DNA of 32,566 bases. It comes from Bacillus sp. AFS001701. GTDB lineage: Bacteria > Bacillota > Bacilli > Bacillales > Bacillaceae_G. The stretch is from positions 1 through 32,566 of the forward strand of contig NZ_NTZO01000140.1 in assembly GCF_002559405.1 (NCBI RefSeq). The letters are read 5' to 3'. Below the pieces are notes generated by a model. The model ran no database searches and was not told the DNA's origin. It worked only from the letters and a program-made list of their open reading frames with translations. Positions 16,063-25,043 of this stretch are shown piece by piece. Both the position numbers and the translations under genes were made by a program. How positions within the stretch are numbered: the first letter of the stretch is position 1; each line of letters begins with the position of its first letter.

Positions 16063-17391
16063 ATGACTAAAAGGGATTATTTAATAAAACCACTTGTAGG
16101 TGATAGTTATCCAACAATTGATCGAGGAGAAACTATCTACCTATGGGACAAGCAAGGAAAGAAATATATTGATGGTTCTTCGGGTGCAGTTGCTGCAAGT
16201 ATTGGTCATGGTGTTAAGGAAATAATTGATGAAATGGTAAAGCAAGCCTCTAAAGTGGCGTTTGTTTATAGATCACAGTTTACGAGTGAGGCGGCAGAAC
16301 AATTAGCTGAAAAAATAGCTCAGCTAGCACCTGGAGATTTAAACTGGAGTTTTTTTGTTAATAGTGGTACTGAAGCAACTGAAACGGCTATGAAAATGGC
16401 AATACAGCATTTTCAAGAAAGAGGAATTCATACGAAAACGAAGATTATATCAAGGAGTATGAGCTACCATGGTATCACCATCGGATCCTTATCTATGTCA
16501 GGGCATCCTTTAAGGAGGAAACGTTTTACTAGTTTACTAGAGGATTATCCAATGGTTGAAGCGCCGTATTGCAAAAGGTGCCCATTTGAATTAGAGCCTG
16601 GAAATTGTGGTTTACTTTGTGCGACTGCACTTGATCGTACAATTCAGAAATTAGGTTCTGAAAATGTAGCAGCCTTTATAGTTGAACCTATTGTTGGTGC
16701 GGCAGGAGCTGCGTTAACTCCTCTAAAAGGATATTATGAAAAAATTAAAGAAATTTGTGATAAAAATGATGTGCTACTTATTGCGGACGAAGTAATGACG
16801 GGAATAGGTAGAACTGGGGAAATGTTCGGAATGAATCATTGGAATTGTGTGCCCGATTTATTAGTTCTTGGTAAGGGATTAGCGGCTGGTTATACACCAA
16901 TTGCTGCAGCAATCGCAAGTGATCGTGTAATGCAACCAATTTTAGAAGGCAGTCGACTTGTTATGAGTGGACACACGTTTAGCGCAAATCCTCTCTCTGC
17001 AAGTATAGCTTTAGCGGTTTTAAACTATGTCGAAAAAAATGGATTAGTACAAAATTCTAAAATACAAGGTGAAAAGATCAAATTAAAACTAAAAGAATGG
17101 CAGAAAGAGTATCCTTTTCTATTCGATGTCAGGGGAGAAGGACTACTGATCGGTATTGAAATAAATGAAGATTTCTTTGATTGTAAAAGTGTAACAAATC
17201 GTGTAATTGAGATTGCTAAAAATCATGGATTATTACTGTATCCATCTGTTAGTGGTCCATATGGAAGATCTGAAAATAGTTTCTTGCTTTCTCCACCTTT
17301 AGTCATTACTGATGCGCAAGTAAATGAATTGCTAACTTTATTGAAGGAAGTATTTAATGAGCTAAATCAAGAAGCAAAGGAGATCGAATAA
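16063..17391 (+). CDS. yodT: Class-III PLP aminotransferase, YodT-like
   Basis: The 442-residue enzyme has the fold-type I aminotransferase layout: FVNSGTEATETAMKMA for phosphate binding, SYHG, FIVEPIVGAAGA, LIADEVMTGIGRTG, and LGKGLAAGYTP with the PLP lysine at K271. A C-x2-C...C-x4-C cluster (APYCKRCPFELEPGNCGLLC) could bind metal. In B. subtilis YodT belongs to the sigma-E-controlled yodTSRQP-kamA operon, proposed for lysine/beta-lysine breakdown in the mother cell; the amino donor is not established. The ribosome site is GGTGGGATAGT. The stop TAA overlaps the next ATG by one base, so translation is coupled. Confidence 0.88.
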   Translation: MTKRDYLIKPLVGDSYPTIDRGETIYLWDKQGKKYIDGSSGAVAASIGHGVKEIIDEMVKQASKVAFVYRSQFTSEAAEQLAEKIAQLAPGDLNWSFFVNSGTEATETAMKMAIQHFQERGIHTKTKIISRSMSYHGITIGSLSMSGHPLRRKRFTSLLEDYPMVEAPYCKRCPFELEPGNCGLLCATALDRTIQKLGSENVAAFIVEPIVGAAGAALTPLKGYYEKIKEICDKNDVLLIADEVMTGIGRTGEMFGMNHWNCVPDLLVLGKGLAAGYTPIAAAIASDRVMQPILEGSRLVMSGHTFSANPLSASIALAVLNYVEKNGLVQNSKIQGEKIKLKLKEWQKEYPFLFDVRGEGLLIGIEINEDFFDCKSVTNRVIEIAKNHGLLLYPSVSGPYGRSENSFLLSPPLVITDAQVNELLTLLKEVFNELNQEAKEIE

Positions 17392-18086
17392 TGGCAATCA
17401 ATACTTTCGGGAAAATCATTCGTATTGAAGAAGCTTTGCTTTATTTTAAAGATGATATGGTGTTAATGTTCGGTGGATTTGGAGGAATCGGTAACCCACC
17501 AACATTAATAAGGAGCATTTTAGAGAAAGGTGTAAAAAATCTTACTCTAATTGGAAATGATACTGGTTTTCCTGATGTTGGGATCGGACAATTAGTGACG
17601 GCTAAAAGAGTAAAAAAAATGATTACAACACATATCGGATCAAATCCGAATGCTGGAAAGCAAATGACAGATGGTACGTTAGAAATAGAGTTCAGTCCTC
17701 AAGGTACATTTATCGAACGGATCCGAGCGGGTGGAGTTGGATTAGGTGGCGTTTTAGTGGATATTGGGATTGATAGTGTAATAGATGTTGATAAACAGAG
17801 AGTGAATGTATTTGGGAAAGAGTATTTAGTTGAAACTCCTCTCATTTCAGATGTTTCAATTGTATATGCGAAGAAAGCAGACCCTTTTGGGAATTTAGTT
17901 TTTGATAAGAGTGCTCGTAATACGAATCCTTATGTAGCAATGGCCGGAAAAATCACAATTGCGGAAGTTGATGAAATTGTTCCTTTAGGAGCATTAGAAC
18001 CTGAAGAAATTATCGTACCTGGCGCTTTCGTAAACCACATCGTTCAATCGGAAGGAGTGAATTGGAAGTGGGTTTGGGAAAAATAA
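17391..18086 (+). CDS. yodS: CoA-transferase subunit A, YodS-like
   Basis: The 231-residue protein is the alpha-type subunit of a family I 3-oxoacid CoA-transferase: LMFGGFGGIGNPP at about 23-36, TLIGNDTGFPDVGIGQLV, THIGSNPNAGKQMTDGTLEIEFSPQGTFIERIRAGGVGLGGVL. It pairs with the following gene product to move CoA between acyl acids. The start overlaps the stop of yodT and the end overlaps yodR by 25 bases, as expected for subunits made in equal amounts. Assignment of S versus R to the A and B subunits follows gene order in B. subtilis. Confidence 0.85.
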   Translation: MAINTFGKIIRIEEALLYFKDDMVLMFGGFGGIGNPPTLIRSILEKGVKNLTLIGNDTGFPDVGIGQLVTAKRVKKMITTHIGSNPNAGKQMTDGTLEIEFSPQGTFIERIRAGGVGLGGVLVDIGIDSVIDVDKQRVNVFGKEYLVETPLISDVSIVYAKKADPFGNLVFDKSARNTNPYVAMAGKITIAEVDEIVPLGALEPEEIIVPGAFVNHIVQSEGVNWKWVWEK

Positions 18087-18745
18087 ATCCTAGGGAAATG
18101 ATGGCAAAACGTGCAGCAAAAGAAGTAAAGAGCGGTATGATTGTGAATCTTGGGATTGGAATTCCTTCACTAATCCCAAATTACTTACCAGATGATTGCC
18201 AAGTAATGTTCCATGCAGAAAATGGTGTGTTAGGTTTAGGACCTACTCCGCAAAAAGGTGAAGAAGATGAAAATTTATGTAATGCTGCAGGATTACCTGT
18301 AACACTAATTCCAGGTTCCAGTTATTTTGATAGTAGCATAGCCTTTGCGATTATTCGAAAAGGTTTATTAGATTTAACAGTACTCGGTGCTCTCGAAGTC
18401 AGTAAAAATGGCGATTTAGCAAATTGGATTGTCCCTGGTAAAAGAGTGCCAGGAATTGGTGGAGCAATGGACTTAGCTCAAAAATCCAAAAAAGTAATTG
18501 TTTTAATGAACCATACTAATAAAAATGGTGACCCTAAAATAGTCTCTGAATGTACACTGCCTCTTACATCTCCAAGTTGCGTAGATTTAATCATTACTGA
18601 AATGGCCGTAATTGAAGTTAAAAAAGAAAGTGGAGAGCTTTGGTTAAATGAAGTAATGTCTCCATATTTAGTCAGCGATGTGATTGAGAAAACTGGTGCT
18701 CCACTATTTGTGAACCCAAATGTTATTGTTCATCGTTGGGAGTGA
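18062..18745 (+). CDS. yodR: CoA-transferase subunit B, YodR-like
   Basis: The 227-residue beta-type subunit carries GMIVNLGIGIPSLIPNYL and the active-site region FHAENGVLGLGP, in which the glutamate is the expected nucleophile; the usual SENG is AENG here. LGALEVSKNGDLANW and a VPGIGGAMDLA motif follow. AAGGAG at 18052-18057 serves either the TTG at 18062 (four-base gap) or a GTG at 18068 (ten-base gap), so the first two residues are uncertain. It overlaps yodS, and yodQ follows after six bases. Confidence 0.85.
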   Translation: MEVGLGKINPREMMAKRAAKEVKSGMIVNLGIGIPSLIPNYLPDDCQVMFHAENGVLGLGPTPQKGEEDENLCNAAGLPVTLIPGSSYFDSSIAFAIIRKGLLDLTVLGALEVSKNGDLANWIVPGKRVPGIGGAMDLAQKSKKVIVLMNHTNKNGDPKIVSECTLPLTSPSCVDLIITEMAVIEVKKESGELWLNEVMSPYLVSDVIEKTGAPLFVNPNVIVHRWE

Positions 18746-18751
18746 TCAAGA

Positions 18752-20020
18752 TTGGATTTGAAAGCTAAAATTAATGACTATATTCATAAAAATAAGAACA
18801 AGGCAATTGAATTACTTCAGATTCTTGTTCGTGAAAAAAGTGTTTCAGGAAATGAAGCTGCTGCACAAAAAATTGTCTCAAATTATTTACAGGATCTTGG
18901 ATTAGTGATTGATCGCTTTGAGCCATCATTTGAGGAATTAACAAAATCATCCTATTTTATTTCAGAACGAACATCATTTGAGGATAGTCCGAATATCGTT
19001 GCAATTTTAAACGGAATAGGAAATGGTAGATCGATTATATTAAATGGACATATTGACGTGGTTCCTGAAGGTGAAATAAGTAGTTGGGATCTCCATCCGT
19101 ATAGTGGTGCTCTCGTAGGAAATCGCTTATATGGTAGGGGAACAACAGATATGAAGGGCGGAAATGTTGCTGCATTATTTGCGATTGAAGCAATAAAAAA
19201 ATGTAATATTCCTCTTAAAGGTGACATCTATTTTGAAAGTGTTATTGAGGAAGAAAGCGGAGGGGCAGGTACGCTAGCAACGATATTACGAGGATACGAA
19301 GCAGATGCTGTCCTTATTCCAGAACCAACCAAAATGAAAATTTTTCCCAAACAGCAAGGCAGTGTTTGGTTTCGAATAAAAGTAAAAGGTAAAGTTGCAC
19401 ACGGTGGAACGAGGTATGAAGGTGTTAGTGCAATTGAAAAAAGTATAATGGTTATTAATCATATAAATCAATTAGAAAAAGTTCGAAATACAAGATTACT
19501 AGATGATCCACTATACAAAAATGTGCCAATTCCAATTCCGATTAATATCGGAAAAATAAATGGGGGTACTTGGCCCTCCTCTGTCTCAGATCTAGTTACT
19601 CTTGAGGGAAGGCTAGGTGTTTCACCGAATGAAACAATCGAAGAAGCTAAACTTGAAATAACGAGGTGGCTTAAAACACTTTCATTAATTGATGATTGGT
19701 TTACTGAAAATCCAGTTGAGGTTGAATTTTTTGGAGCAAGATGGTTACCAGGTAGTATCGATCTTGAGCATCCATTTATGGAATCTCTGAAGAAATCATA
19801 TCAATATGTTTATAAAAATGAACCGATTATTGAAGCCTCTCCATGGGGTACAGACGGCGGTTTATTTACACAAATAAAACAAATACCTACTATTGTGTTT
19901 GGACCAGGGGAAACGAAGGTTGCACATTATCCAAATGAATACATTGATCTAGATGAATTATTTCGTTGTGCAGAGGTAATTGCCTACACATTACTAGATT
20001 GGTGTGGAGTAGATGAATAA
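18752..20020 (+). CDS. yodQ: M20-family deacylase/peptidase, YodQ-like
   Basis: The 422-residue protein belongs to the ArgE/DapE/ACY1 group. Metal and catalytic motifs are complete: NGHIDVVPEG (H and D), RGTTDMKGG (bridging D), EEESGG (catalytic E), IPEPTK, the dimerisation-domain VAHGGTRYEG, and a C-terminal histidine in GETKVAHYPNEYI. In B. subtilis YodQ is thought to act with the acetyltransferase YodP on an N-acetylated beta-amino acid; YodP and KamA are missing here. The start is TTG with GGGAG nine bases ahead. It is the last intact member of the module; the damaged peptide-transport genes follow. Confidence 0.87.
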   Translation: MDLKAKINDYIHKNKNKAIELLQILVREKSVSGNEAAAQKIVSNYLQDLGLVIDRFEPSFEELTKSSYFISERTSFEDSPNIVAILNGIGNGRSIILNGHIDVVPEGEISSWDLHPYSGALVGNRLYGRGTTDMKGGNVAALFAIEAIKKCNIPLKGDIYFESVIEEESGGAGTLATILRGYEADAVLIPEPTKMKIFPKQQGSVWFRIKVKGKVAHGGTRYEGVSAIEKSIMVINHINQLEKVRNTRLLDDPLYKNVPIPIPINIGKINGGTWPSSVSDLVTLEGRLGVSPNETIEEAKLEITRWLKTLSLIDDWFTENPVEVEFFGARWLPGSIDLEHPFMESLKKSYQYVYKNEPIIEASPWGTDGGLFTQIKQIPTIVFGPGETKVAHYPNEYIDLDELFRCAEVIAYTLLDWCGVDE

Positions 20021-20122
20021 TGAAGTATTTTATCAAAACAAGTCTCAAAATATTTTCAAGGAAATAATATGAGCTTTTATTTTAAATATTATGTAAATAA
20101 TTGACGAAACATCAGGACTTGA

Positions 20123-20515
20123 TTAAAGTGGACGATCTGGCGAAAAATAGCAATACAATGTTGTGGGCTAACTTTAGGGTTAGTCCTTTTTTGTTCTAAT
20201 AATACTATTTTAAGCTATTCTTATTCTGATCCTGACATTCTTTATATGCTATTCCATTCAAGTCAAATTGGAGGATTAAATCATATTCGAGTGAATAATC
20301 CAGAGCTTGATGCTTTATTAGAAAAAGGCAGAAAAACTACCAATGTTGAGGAAAGAAAGCAAATTTATGCTGACGCTCAAAAGTTGATTGTTGAAAATGC
20401 CTACTGGGTGCCAGTCTATTCTCCTAAAGTGTTTTATATTGTCAATAAGAGAGTACATGATATAAAACTTCAGTCAACGAATATACTTTTAAATGACAGT
20501 TGGGTGAGTAAGTAA
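20123..20515 (+). pseudogene. Remnant of an oligopeptide-binding lipoprotein (SBP family 5)
   Basis: From ATG 20246 the frame encodes the last 89 residues of a DppA/OppA-type binding protein: HSSQIGGLNHIRVNNPELDALLEKGRK, EERKQIYADAQKLIVENAYWVPVYSP. The same frame is open back to 20123 and reads WRKIAIQCCGLTLGLVLFCSNN, which looks like a lipoprotein signal peptide with an L-F-C lipobox, directly followed by SYSDPDILYMLF near the C-terminus. About 400 central residues of a normal 500-550-residue protein are gone, and the signal-peptide part has no in-frame start codon. It therefore reads as a gene with a large internal deletion. The stop overlaps the permease start. Confidence 0.8.
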
Positions 20516-21450
20516 TGACTCAATACATTCTAAACCGGATCATTTCAGCCATCATTGTTATCTTTGGTATCTCGATCCTCTCATTTTTTCTAATACACTT
20601 GATACCTGGAGATCCAGTCAAAATAATGCTCGGTTTAAATGCATCACCGGAACAAGTTGCAAAACTAACACACCATTTGGGGCTGGATAAGCCCCTTTTG
20701 GTTCAATATTTACAATACATTAATAATGTGTTTCACGGCGATTTTGGGACATCCTTGAAAACCGGTAGACCGGTATTGACTGAAATCTTAGATCGTTTCC
20801 CTGAAACAATAAAGTTAGCAGCAACTGGGATGGTATTTGCCGTCATTATTGGAATCGCGTTGGGGGTTTTAGCAGCGAAATACAAGGATACGATAATCGA
20901 TACATTTTGTACCGGCTTAGCAACCTTAGGCGTATCTATTCCGAGCTTTTGGTTAGGAATCTTATTAATTTTAGTATTTTTGGTAAAATTAAGCTGGTTT
21001 CCGATAGCTGATGGAACTGGACTCAGATCACTCATTCTACCTGCTATTACTTTAGGAGTAGTCATGTCTACTATGATTAGTAGATTAACTAGAAATGGAA
21101 TGGTGGAGGTTCTATCAAATGACTTTATTCGTACTGCACGCTCAAAAGGTCTAGAGGAACGTCATATATTATTCCGCCATGCCTTTAGAAATGTGCTTAT
21201 TCCAATCATTACTGTCATTGGGTTGCAAATAGCAGCTCTGCTTGGTGGTACGGTAATTATCGAGCAAGTCTTTAATTGGCCAGGTTTAGGTACACTTTCC
21301 ATCGGTGCGATTATGTCAAGGGATTTTCCGATGATTCAGGGTACTGTCTTATTTATGGGAGTTGTTTACGTTAGCGTTAATATATTAGTAGACATCGTTT
21401 ACAGTTTAATCGATCCACGTGTTAAATTGAATGAAAAGGGTGAAGGGTAA
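20515..21450 (+). CDS. Peptide ABC transporter permease (DppB/OppB type)
   Basis: The 311-residue inner permease is full length. It has the N-terminal helix [31 protein letters not shown], the A-K-x-L/H-H region ([15 protein letters not shown]), and five further helices. The EAA loop for ATPase contact reads [37 protein letters not shown]. The C-terminus ends with [15 protein letters not shown] as in the family. Start and stop both overlap neighbours by one base in the TAATG pattern. Its binding protein, second permease and ATPases are lost or broken, so on its own it cannot form a working importer. Confidence 0.9.
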   Translation: MTQYILNRIISAIIVIFGISILSFFLIHLIPGDPVKIMLGLNASPEQVAKLTHHLGLDKPLLVQYLQYINNVFHGDFGTSLKTGRPVLTEILDRFPETIKLAATGMVFAVIIGIALGVLAAKYKDTIIDTFCTGLATLGVSIPSFWLGILLILVFLVKLSWFPIADGTGLRSLILPAITLGVVMSTMISRLTRNGMVEVLSNDFIRTARSKGLEERHILFRHAFRNVLIPIITVIGLQIAALLGGTVIIEQVFNWPGLGTLSIGAIMSRDFPMIQGTVLFMGVVYVSVNILVDIVYSLIDPRVKLNEKGEG

Positions 21451-21653
21451 TGGCAAAATTGAGTGAGGTATATAAACCATATTTGTTACAAGATTTACAA
21501 GAAGAACTAGGACTTTCGTATATTTTCATTTCACATGATTTAAGTGTAGTAGAACATATCGCACATCGCGTTCACCTGATGGAAAGTGGATTGCGTATTT
21601 TTCATTCCGGCAGATGGAGGAGAGGTAAGATATTTAAGCAAACAATATCATGA
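21450..21653 (+). pseudogene. Hybrid remnant: second permease start joined to ABC ATPase end
   Basis: The frame starts [10 protein letters not shown], positioned as the second (DppC-type) permease of the operon. After ten residues it becomes the distal part of an OppF/DppF ATPase: [30 protein letters not shown], containing the H-loop histidine. No Walker A, signature or Walker B motif remains. At about 21590 it runs into S9 peptidase sequence in the wrong frame ([14 protein letters not shown]) and stops at 21653. Thus nearly a whole permease, probably one ATPase and most of a second ATPase have been lost between 21480 and 21490. Confidence 0.8.
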
Positions 21654-22875
21654 TACGCTAAGTGATATGATTTTTACTGATATGCGCTTCCTAAAAAGTC
21701 CATTGAAACCTCAGTGGTCTAAAAATGGAAAGTACGTTTTTTGCCTCGGAACCAGGGAAGGCAGGAATGAAGTTGTCCGATTTGCTGTGGATGATTCAGA
21801 GGGAAGAGGACGTATAGTAATTGGTGGAGACAGGACTATTTTTCATTTCTCTTATAATGGTGATCAAACATTTGTGATAGCGTATTCGTCTGTTGAACAC
21901 CCTGGAAAAATTGCTGTTGTTAGTATTGAGAATAATACAGGATACAATTATTTAAAGAGAGAACCAATGGAAGCTTTTTCTATTCTAGAAGCACCATCTT
22001 TATCCACAAACGAAGTACGGTTAGATCACTGCAATGATGCCTACTTATCTGAGGTAAAGGTAGTCAAACCAGAAGTCTTTTCGTATTTTTCAGAGGATGA
22101 TTGGCAGATTCAAGGATTTGTCCTTAAGCCAGCTAATTTTGAAGAAGGAAAAAAATACCCTGTATTATTAGATATTCATGGGGGTCCTCATTCCTCGTTC
22201 GGCTATACTTATTTTCACCAAATGCAACTATTCTCTGCAAAAGGATTTGCTGTTGTTTACCTTAATCCACGAGGGACTTCTGGCTTTGGTGAAAATTTTA
22301 CGAATGCAGTGTGTGGCGATTATGGCGGGAAGGATATGATCGATCTTTTTAACGGATTAAACGAGGCTTTACGACGTTTTGATTTTCTTGATAAAAACAA
22401 GGTGGCAGTCAATGGAATAAGTTATGGTGGTTTTATGGCGAATTGGCTAATTACTCATACCGATCAATTTTTTGCTGCCGTATCAGAAGGTTGTATTTCA
22501 AATTGGATATCGATGTATGGTACTAGTGATATCGCGCCGGAATTTATGGATGTAGAATTTCAAGGGAAAACGGATGTAGTATCACTTTGGAAACGCTCTC
22601 CACTTGCTTATGTTGAAAATGTGAATACACCACTTTTGCTTCTTCATAATGAGAGCGATTTAAGGTGTCCTATAGAACAGGCTGAGCAGTTTTATTCACA
22701 CATTAAACGCAAGGGAGGAGAGGTGCAATTTGCTCGGATACCGAACTCAAGCCACGCACTTCTTCAAACTGGGAGACCTACGCTGCGAATTGAAAGGTTA
22801 GAAGCGATTCTAGGTTTTGTAACATCACAGTTACAAGAATCATTTGCAAAAGGGAGTCTGGCCATTTATGAATGA
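21586..22875 (+). pseudogene. N-truncated S9 prolyl-oligopeptidase-family peptidase
   Basis: The 429 codons open at a TTG without a ribosome site and resemble acylaminoacyl-peptidases such as B. subtilis YuxL, normally about 650 residues. The N-terminal third or so of the beta-propeller is missing; propeller sequence such as KPQWSKNGKYVFCLGTREG begins near residue 41. The catalytic alpha/beta-hydrolase domain is complete: PVLLDIHGGPHSSFG, the nucleophile elbow NGISYGGF with S279, D358 in HNESDLRCP and H390 in NSSHALL. If translated it might fold in part, but the missing propeller blades make normal function unlikely. The M20 ATG overlaps its stop codon. Confidence 0.8.
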
Positions 22876-23915
22876 GATTAATACATGGGTTTCTCAGCAT
22901 TACGAGTCGATAAAGTCCACTTATCAGCACCTTCATAAACATGCTGAAATTAGTTGGAAAGAATTTGAGACAACTGGATTCATATGTGAACAATTAGAAA
23001 AATTGAATATTCCCTACGAAACGTTTGAGGACATAACAGGTGTCGTTGGATACTGGGGGAATAAAGATGAAGGACCAACAATTGGGATAAGATCAGATAT
23101 GGATGCTTTCTGGCAACTAGTGGATGGAGATTGGAAAGCGAATCATTCTTGTGGTCATGACGCTCATATGACCATGGTCCTGTATGCCATAACTTGTTTG
23201 AAGGAAATTGGATATGAACCTAAAGGATTAATAAAAATAATCTTTCAACCAGCAGAGGAAACTGGGAAAGGTGCAAAAGCAATCATTGAAAAAGGGATTT
23301 TAAATGACGTGAAACTTTTACTTGGTCTTCATGTGCGTCCTGTTCAAGAATTGAAATTTGGAAAAGCGGCACCTGCTATCTATCATGGGGCTACTACTTT
23401 ATCCAGTCAATGCGGTAAAGGTAGACCCATCTGTTTCTGCATCTGCAAAGATGAAAATGGTTAGGGCCGGTGGAGAAAATGTAAATATCATTCCAGACCT
23501 TGCTGAGTTCGGAATTGATGTACGGGCCGAACGTAATGAAATAATGAAAGAGTTAATTAAAGATATTGAACAAGCGGTTTTTGCAGCTGGAACGGCCAAT
23601 CATGCCGAAGTTACAATGGAAACCATTGCGGAAATGGTGGCTGCTGAAAAAAGTCACGTTATGGAAGAGGTTGTAAAAGAGGCAATCGTTGAAGCGATAG
23701 GAGATGAATGCTTAGCTCCAGCGGTTATTACTCCAGGAGGAGAGGACTTTCATTTTTACAAAACAAAATTCCCTCATTTACAAACAACAATGATCGGTTT
23801 AGGAACAGTTTTGAAGCCAGGCTTGCATCACCCGAATATGAGTTTTAATCTAGATTCACTATCAAACGATGTTAAAATCTTAAGTACTGCTATGATTAAG
23901 ATGTTGGCGTTATAA
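22868..23915 (+). pseudogene. M20 aminoacylase-type amidohydrolase with internal deletion and frameshift
   Basis: The first frame from ATG 22868 gives about 175 good residues with LHKHAEISWKEF, IRSDMDAFW, HSCGHDAHM, FQPAEETGKG and LGLHVRP. It leaves the family at about 23395 (IYHGATT) and ends at 23464. The remaining half resumes in another frame near 23402 with PVNAVKVDPSVSASAK and continues through AGGENVNIIPD, TPGGEDFHFY and GLHHPNMSFNLDS to the stop at 23915. The total of 1048 bases is not divisible by three. A segment of roughly 35 residues, which in relatives carries the dimerisation-domain histidine, is missing. The enzyme is almost certainly inactive. Confidence 0.87.
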
Positions 23916-23928
23916 CAATAAATGATAG

Positions 23929-23958
23929 AGGACTCGGTTATTTACGAGTCTTTTTTTA
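23929..23958 (+). terminator. Rho-independent terminator closing the eroded operon
   Basis: GACTCG and CGAGTC pair around eight bases and are followed by seven T residues, 14 bases after the M20 stop. Confidence 0.82.
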
Positions 23959-24032
23959 TTTTGTAAGAGAATTTATAATACAAGGCAATGAAATTGGAAC
24001 ACTAATAGAAAAAAGATAAAGTGAGGATTTAT

Positions 24033-24818
24033 ATGCGAAAGATAACTTTATTTTTTCTATGTCTTTTTTTGTGGATACAGCTGCCAGAAAAAACACATGC
24101 TGCAGACAAAATTCCAATTTTAATTTATCATTCCATTGATGAGTTTACTGGTCACGGAGTAAGAGACTTGTTTGTCTCACCTGAGAATTTTGAAAAGCAA
24201 ATGATCTATTTACGTGATCATGGATTTACGCTCTTAACTTTTGAACAATGGGGAGACCGTAATAACGTTAAGAAACCTGTATTTATAACAATTGATGACG
24301 GTTATAAAAACAACTTAAATGTGTTAAAAATCTTTCAAAAATTGAAATCGGATACGTTTACACCAAGGGCAACTATTTTTGCGATATCCGACTATATTGG
24401 ATGGCCGGATCGTCTTTCTAACACGGATTTAAAAAAGATGTCTGATACAGGGATGTTTTCAATCCAATCACACACTGCAACCCATCCAGATTTAAGGAAG
24501 ATAGATGATTATAAGCATGAGTTGAAAGATTCCAAAGATAAGATCCAATCAATCACTGGAAAAGCTGTGATAGCTCTCTCTTATCCTTATGGGTATCATA
24601 ATGATAAAGTAATTGAGGAAACAAAAAAGTACTATAAATTTGCAGTAGCGACAGATCCGAAATATTATTTAGAAAAGGGTACAAAGAATGAAGACTATCT
24701 TTTACCTAGAATCTATATAAAGTATGACTATACGATGAATGAATTTGCTAAGATTGTAGAAGGACAGGCTAAGGTAATTGTAAATTTTAGAGAACCTGAG
24801 ACTATTTATTACGATTGA
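24033..24818 (+). CDS. Secreted polysaccharide deacetylase (IcaB/PgaB-like CE4)
   Basis: The 261-residue protein has a signal peptide (MRKITLFFLCLFLWIQLPEKTHA, cleavage likely after HAA). Its CE4 domain is of the IcaB/PgaB type: IPILIYHSID near the N-terminus, ITIDDGY with D88/D89, and zinc histidines H147-x3-H151 in HTATH. The later motif ALSYPYGYHND is present. Such enzymes partly deacetylate exopolysaccharide or wall polymers outside the cell. Four upstream codons from a GTG at 24021 are possible, but GTGAGG six bases before the ATG at 24033 marks the start. It differs clearly from the deacetylase at 8442, so the two are not recent duplicates. Confidence 0.87.
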   Translation: MRKITLFFLCLFLWIQLPEKTHAADKIPILIYHSIDEFTGHGVRDLFVSPENFEKQMIYLRDHGFTLLTFEQWGDRNNVKKPVFITIDDGYKNNLNVLKIFQKLKSDTFTPRATIFAISDYIGWPDRLSNTDLKKMSDTGMFSIQSHTATHPDLRKIDDYKHELKDSKDKIQSITGKAVIALSYPYGYHNDKVIEETKKYYKFAVATDPKYYLEKGTKNEDYLLPRIYIKYDYTMNEFAKIVEGQAKVIVNFREPETIYYD

Positions 24819-24821
24819 AAT

Positions 24822-24873
24822 AAGGTTACTCATAAGTCTTTGTACGTTCGACTTTATGAGGTAACCTTTTTTT
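24822..24873 (+). terminator. Rho-independent terminator
   Basis: AAGGTTAC pairs with GTAACCTT, with an inner CATAA.GTC/GACTTTATG stem, followed by a T-run. It ends the deacetylase gene. Confidence 0.85.
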
Positions 24874-24975
24874 ATTGACTAATCAGCTTAAAGATATTTG
24901 CTTAGTTAAAAGATTATTTTTTCATCAATCATGGGGAAAATTACCTTTTTTTAACTTTGTCGATAAATAGGAGGT

Positions 24976-25003
24976 TTGTGAATAGTTTGTCTCATGGTAT
25001 GAT
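24976..25003 (+). promoter_or_regulatory. Candidate extended -10 promoter for ydbS-ydbT
   Basis: TTGTGA and TATGAT are 16 bases apart, with TGG directly before the -10 hexamer (TGGTATGAT), 41 bases upstream of the ydbS start. The -35 match is moderate. Confidence 0.35.
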
Positions 25004-25043
25004 ATAGTAAGTGATAGATTAATGAGATAGAAAAGGTGATTAA

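Noticed and set aside
20021-20122. A short gene after yodQ (ATG at 20069 with AAGGAAATAAT)
   Set aside because: It gives only about ten residues before a stop; at most it is a remnant of another lost gene start.
8442-24818. The two polysaccharide deacetylases as a recent duplication
   Set aside because: They share only the CE4 motifs; one is PdaA/NodB-like and the other IcaB/PgaB-like, with different lengths and surrounding sequence.
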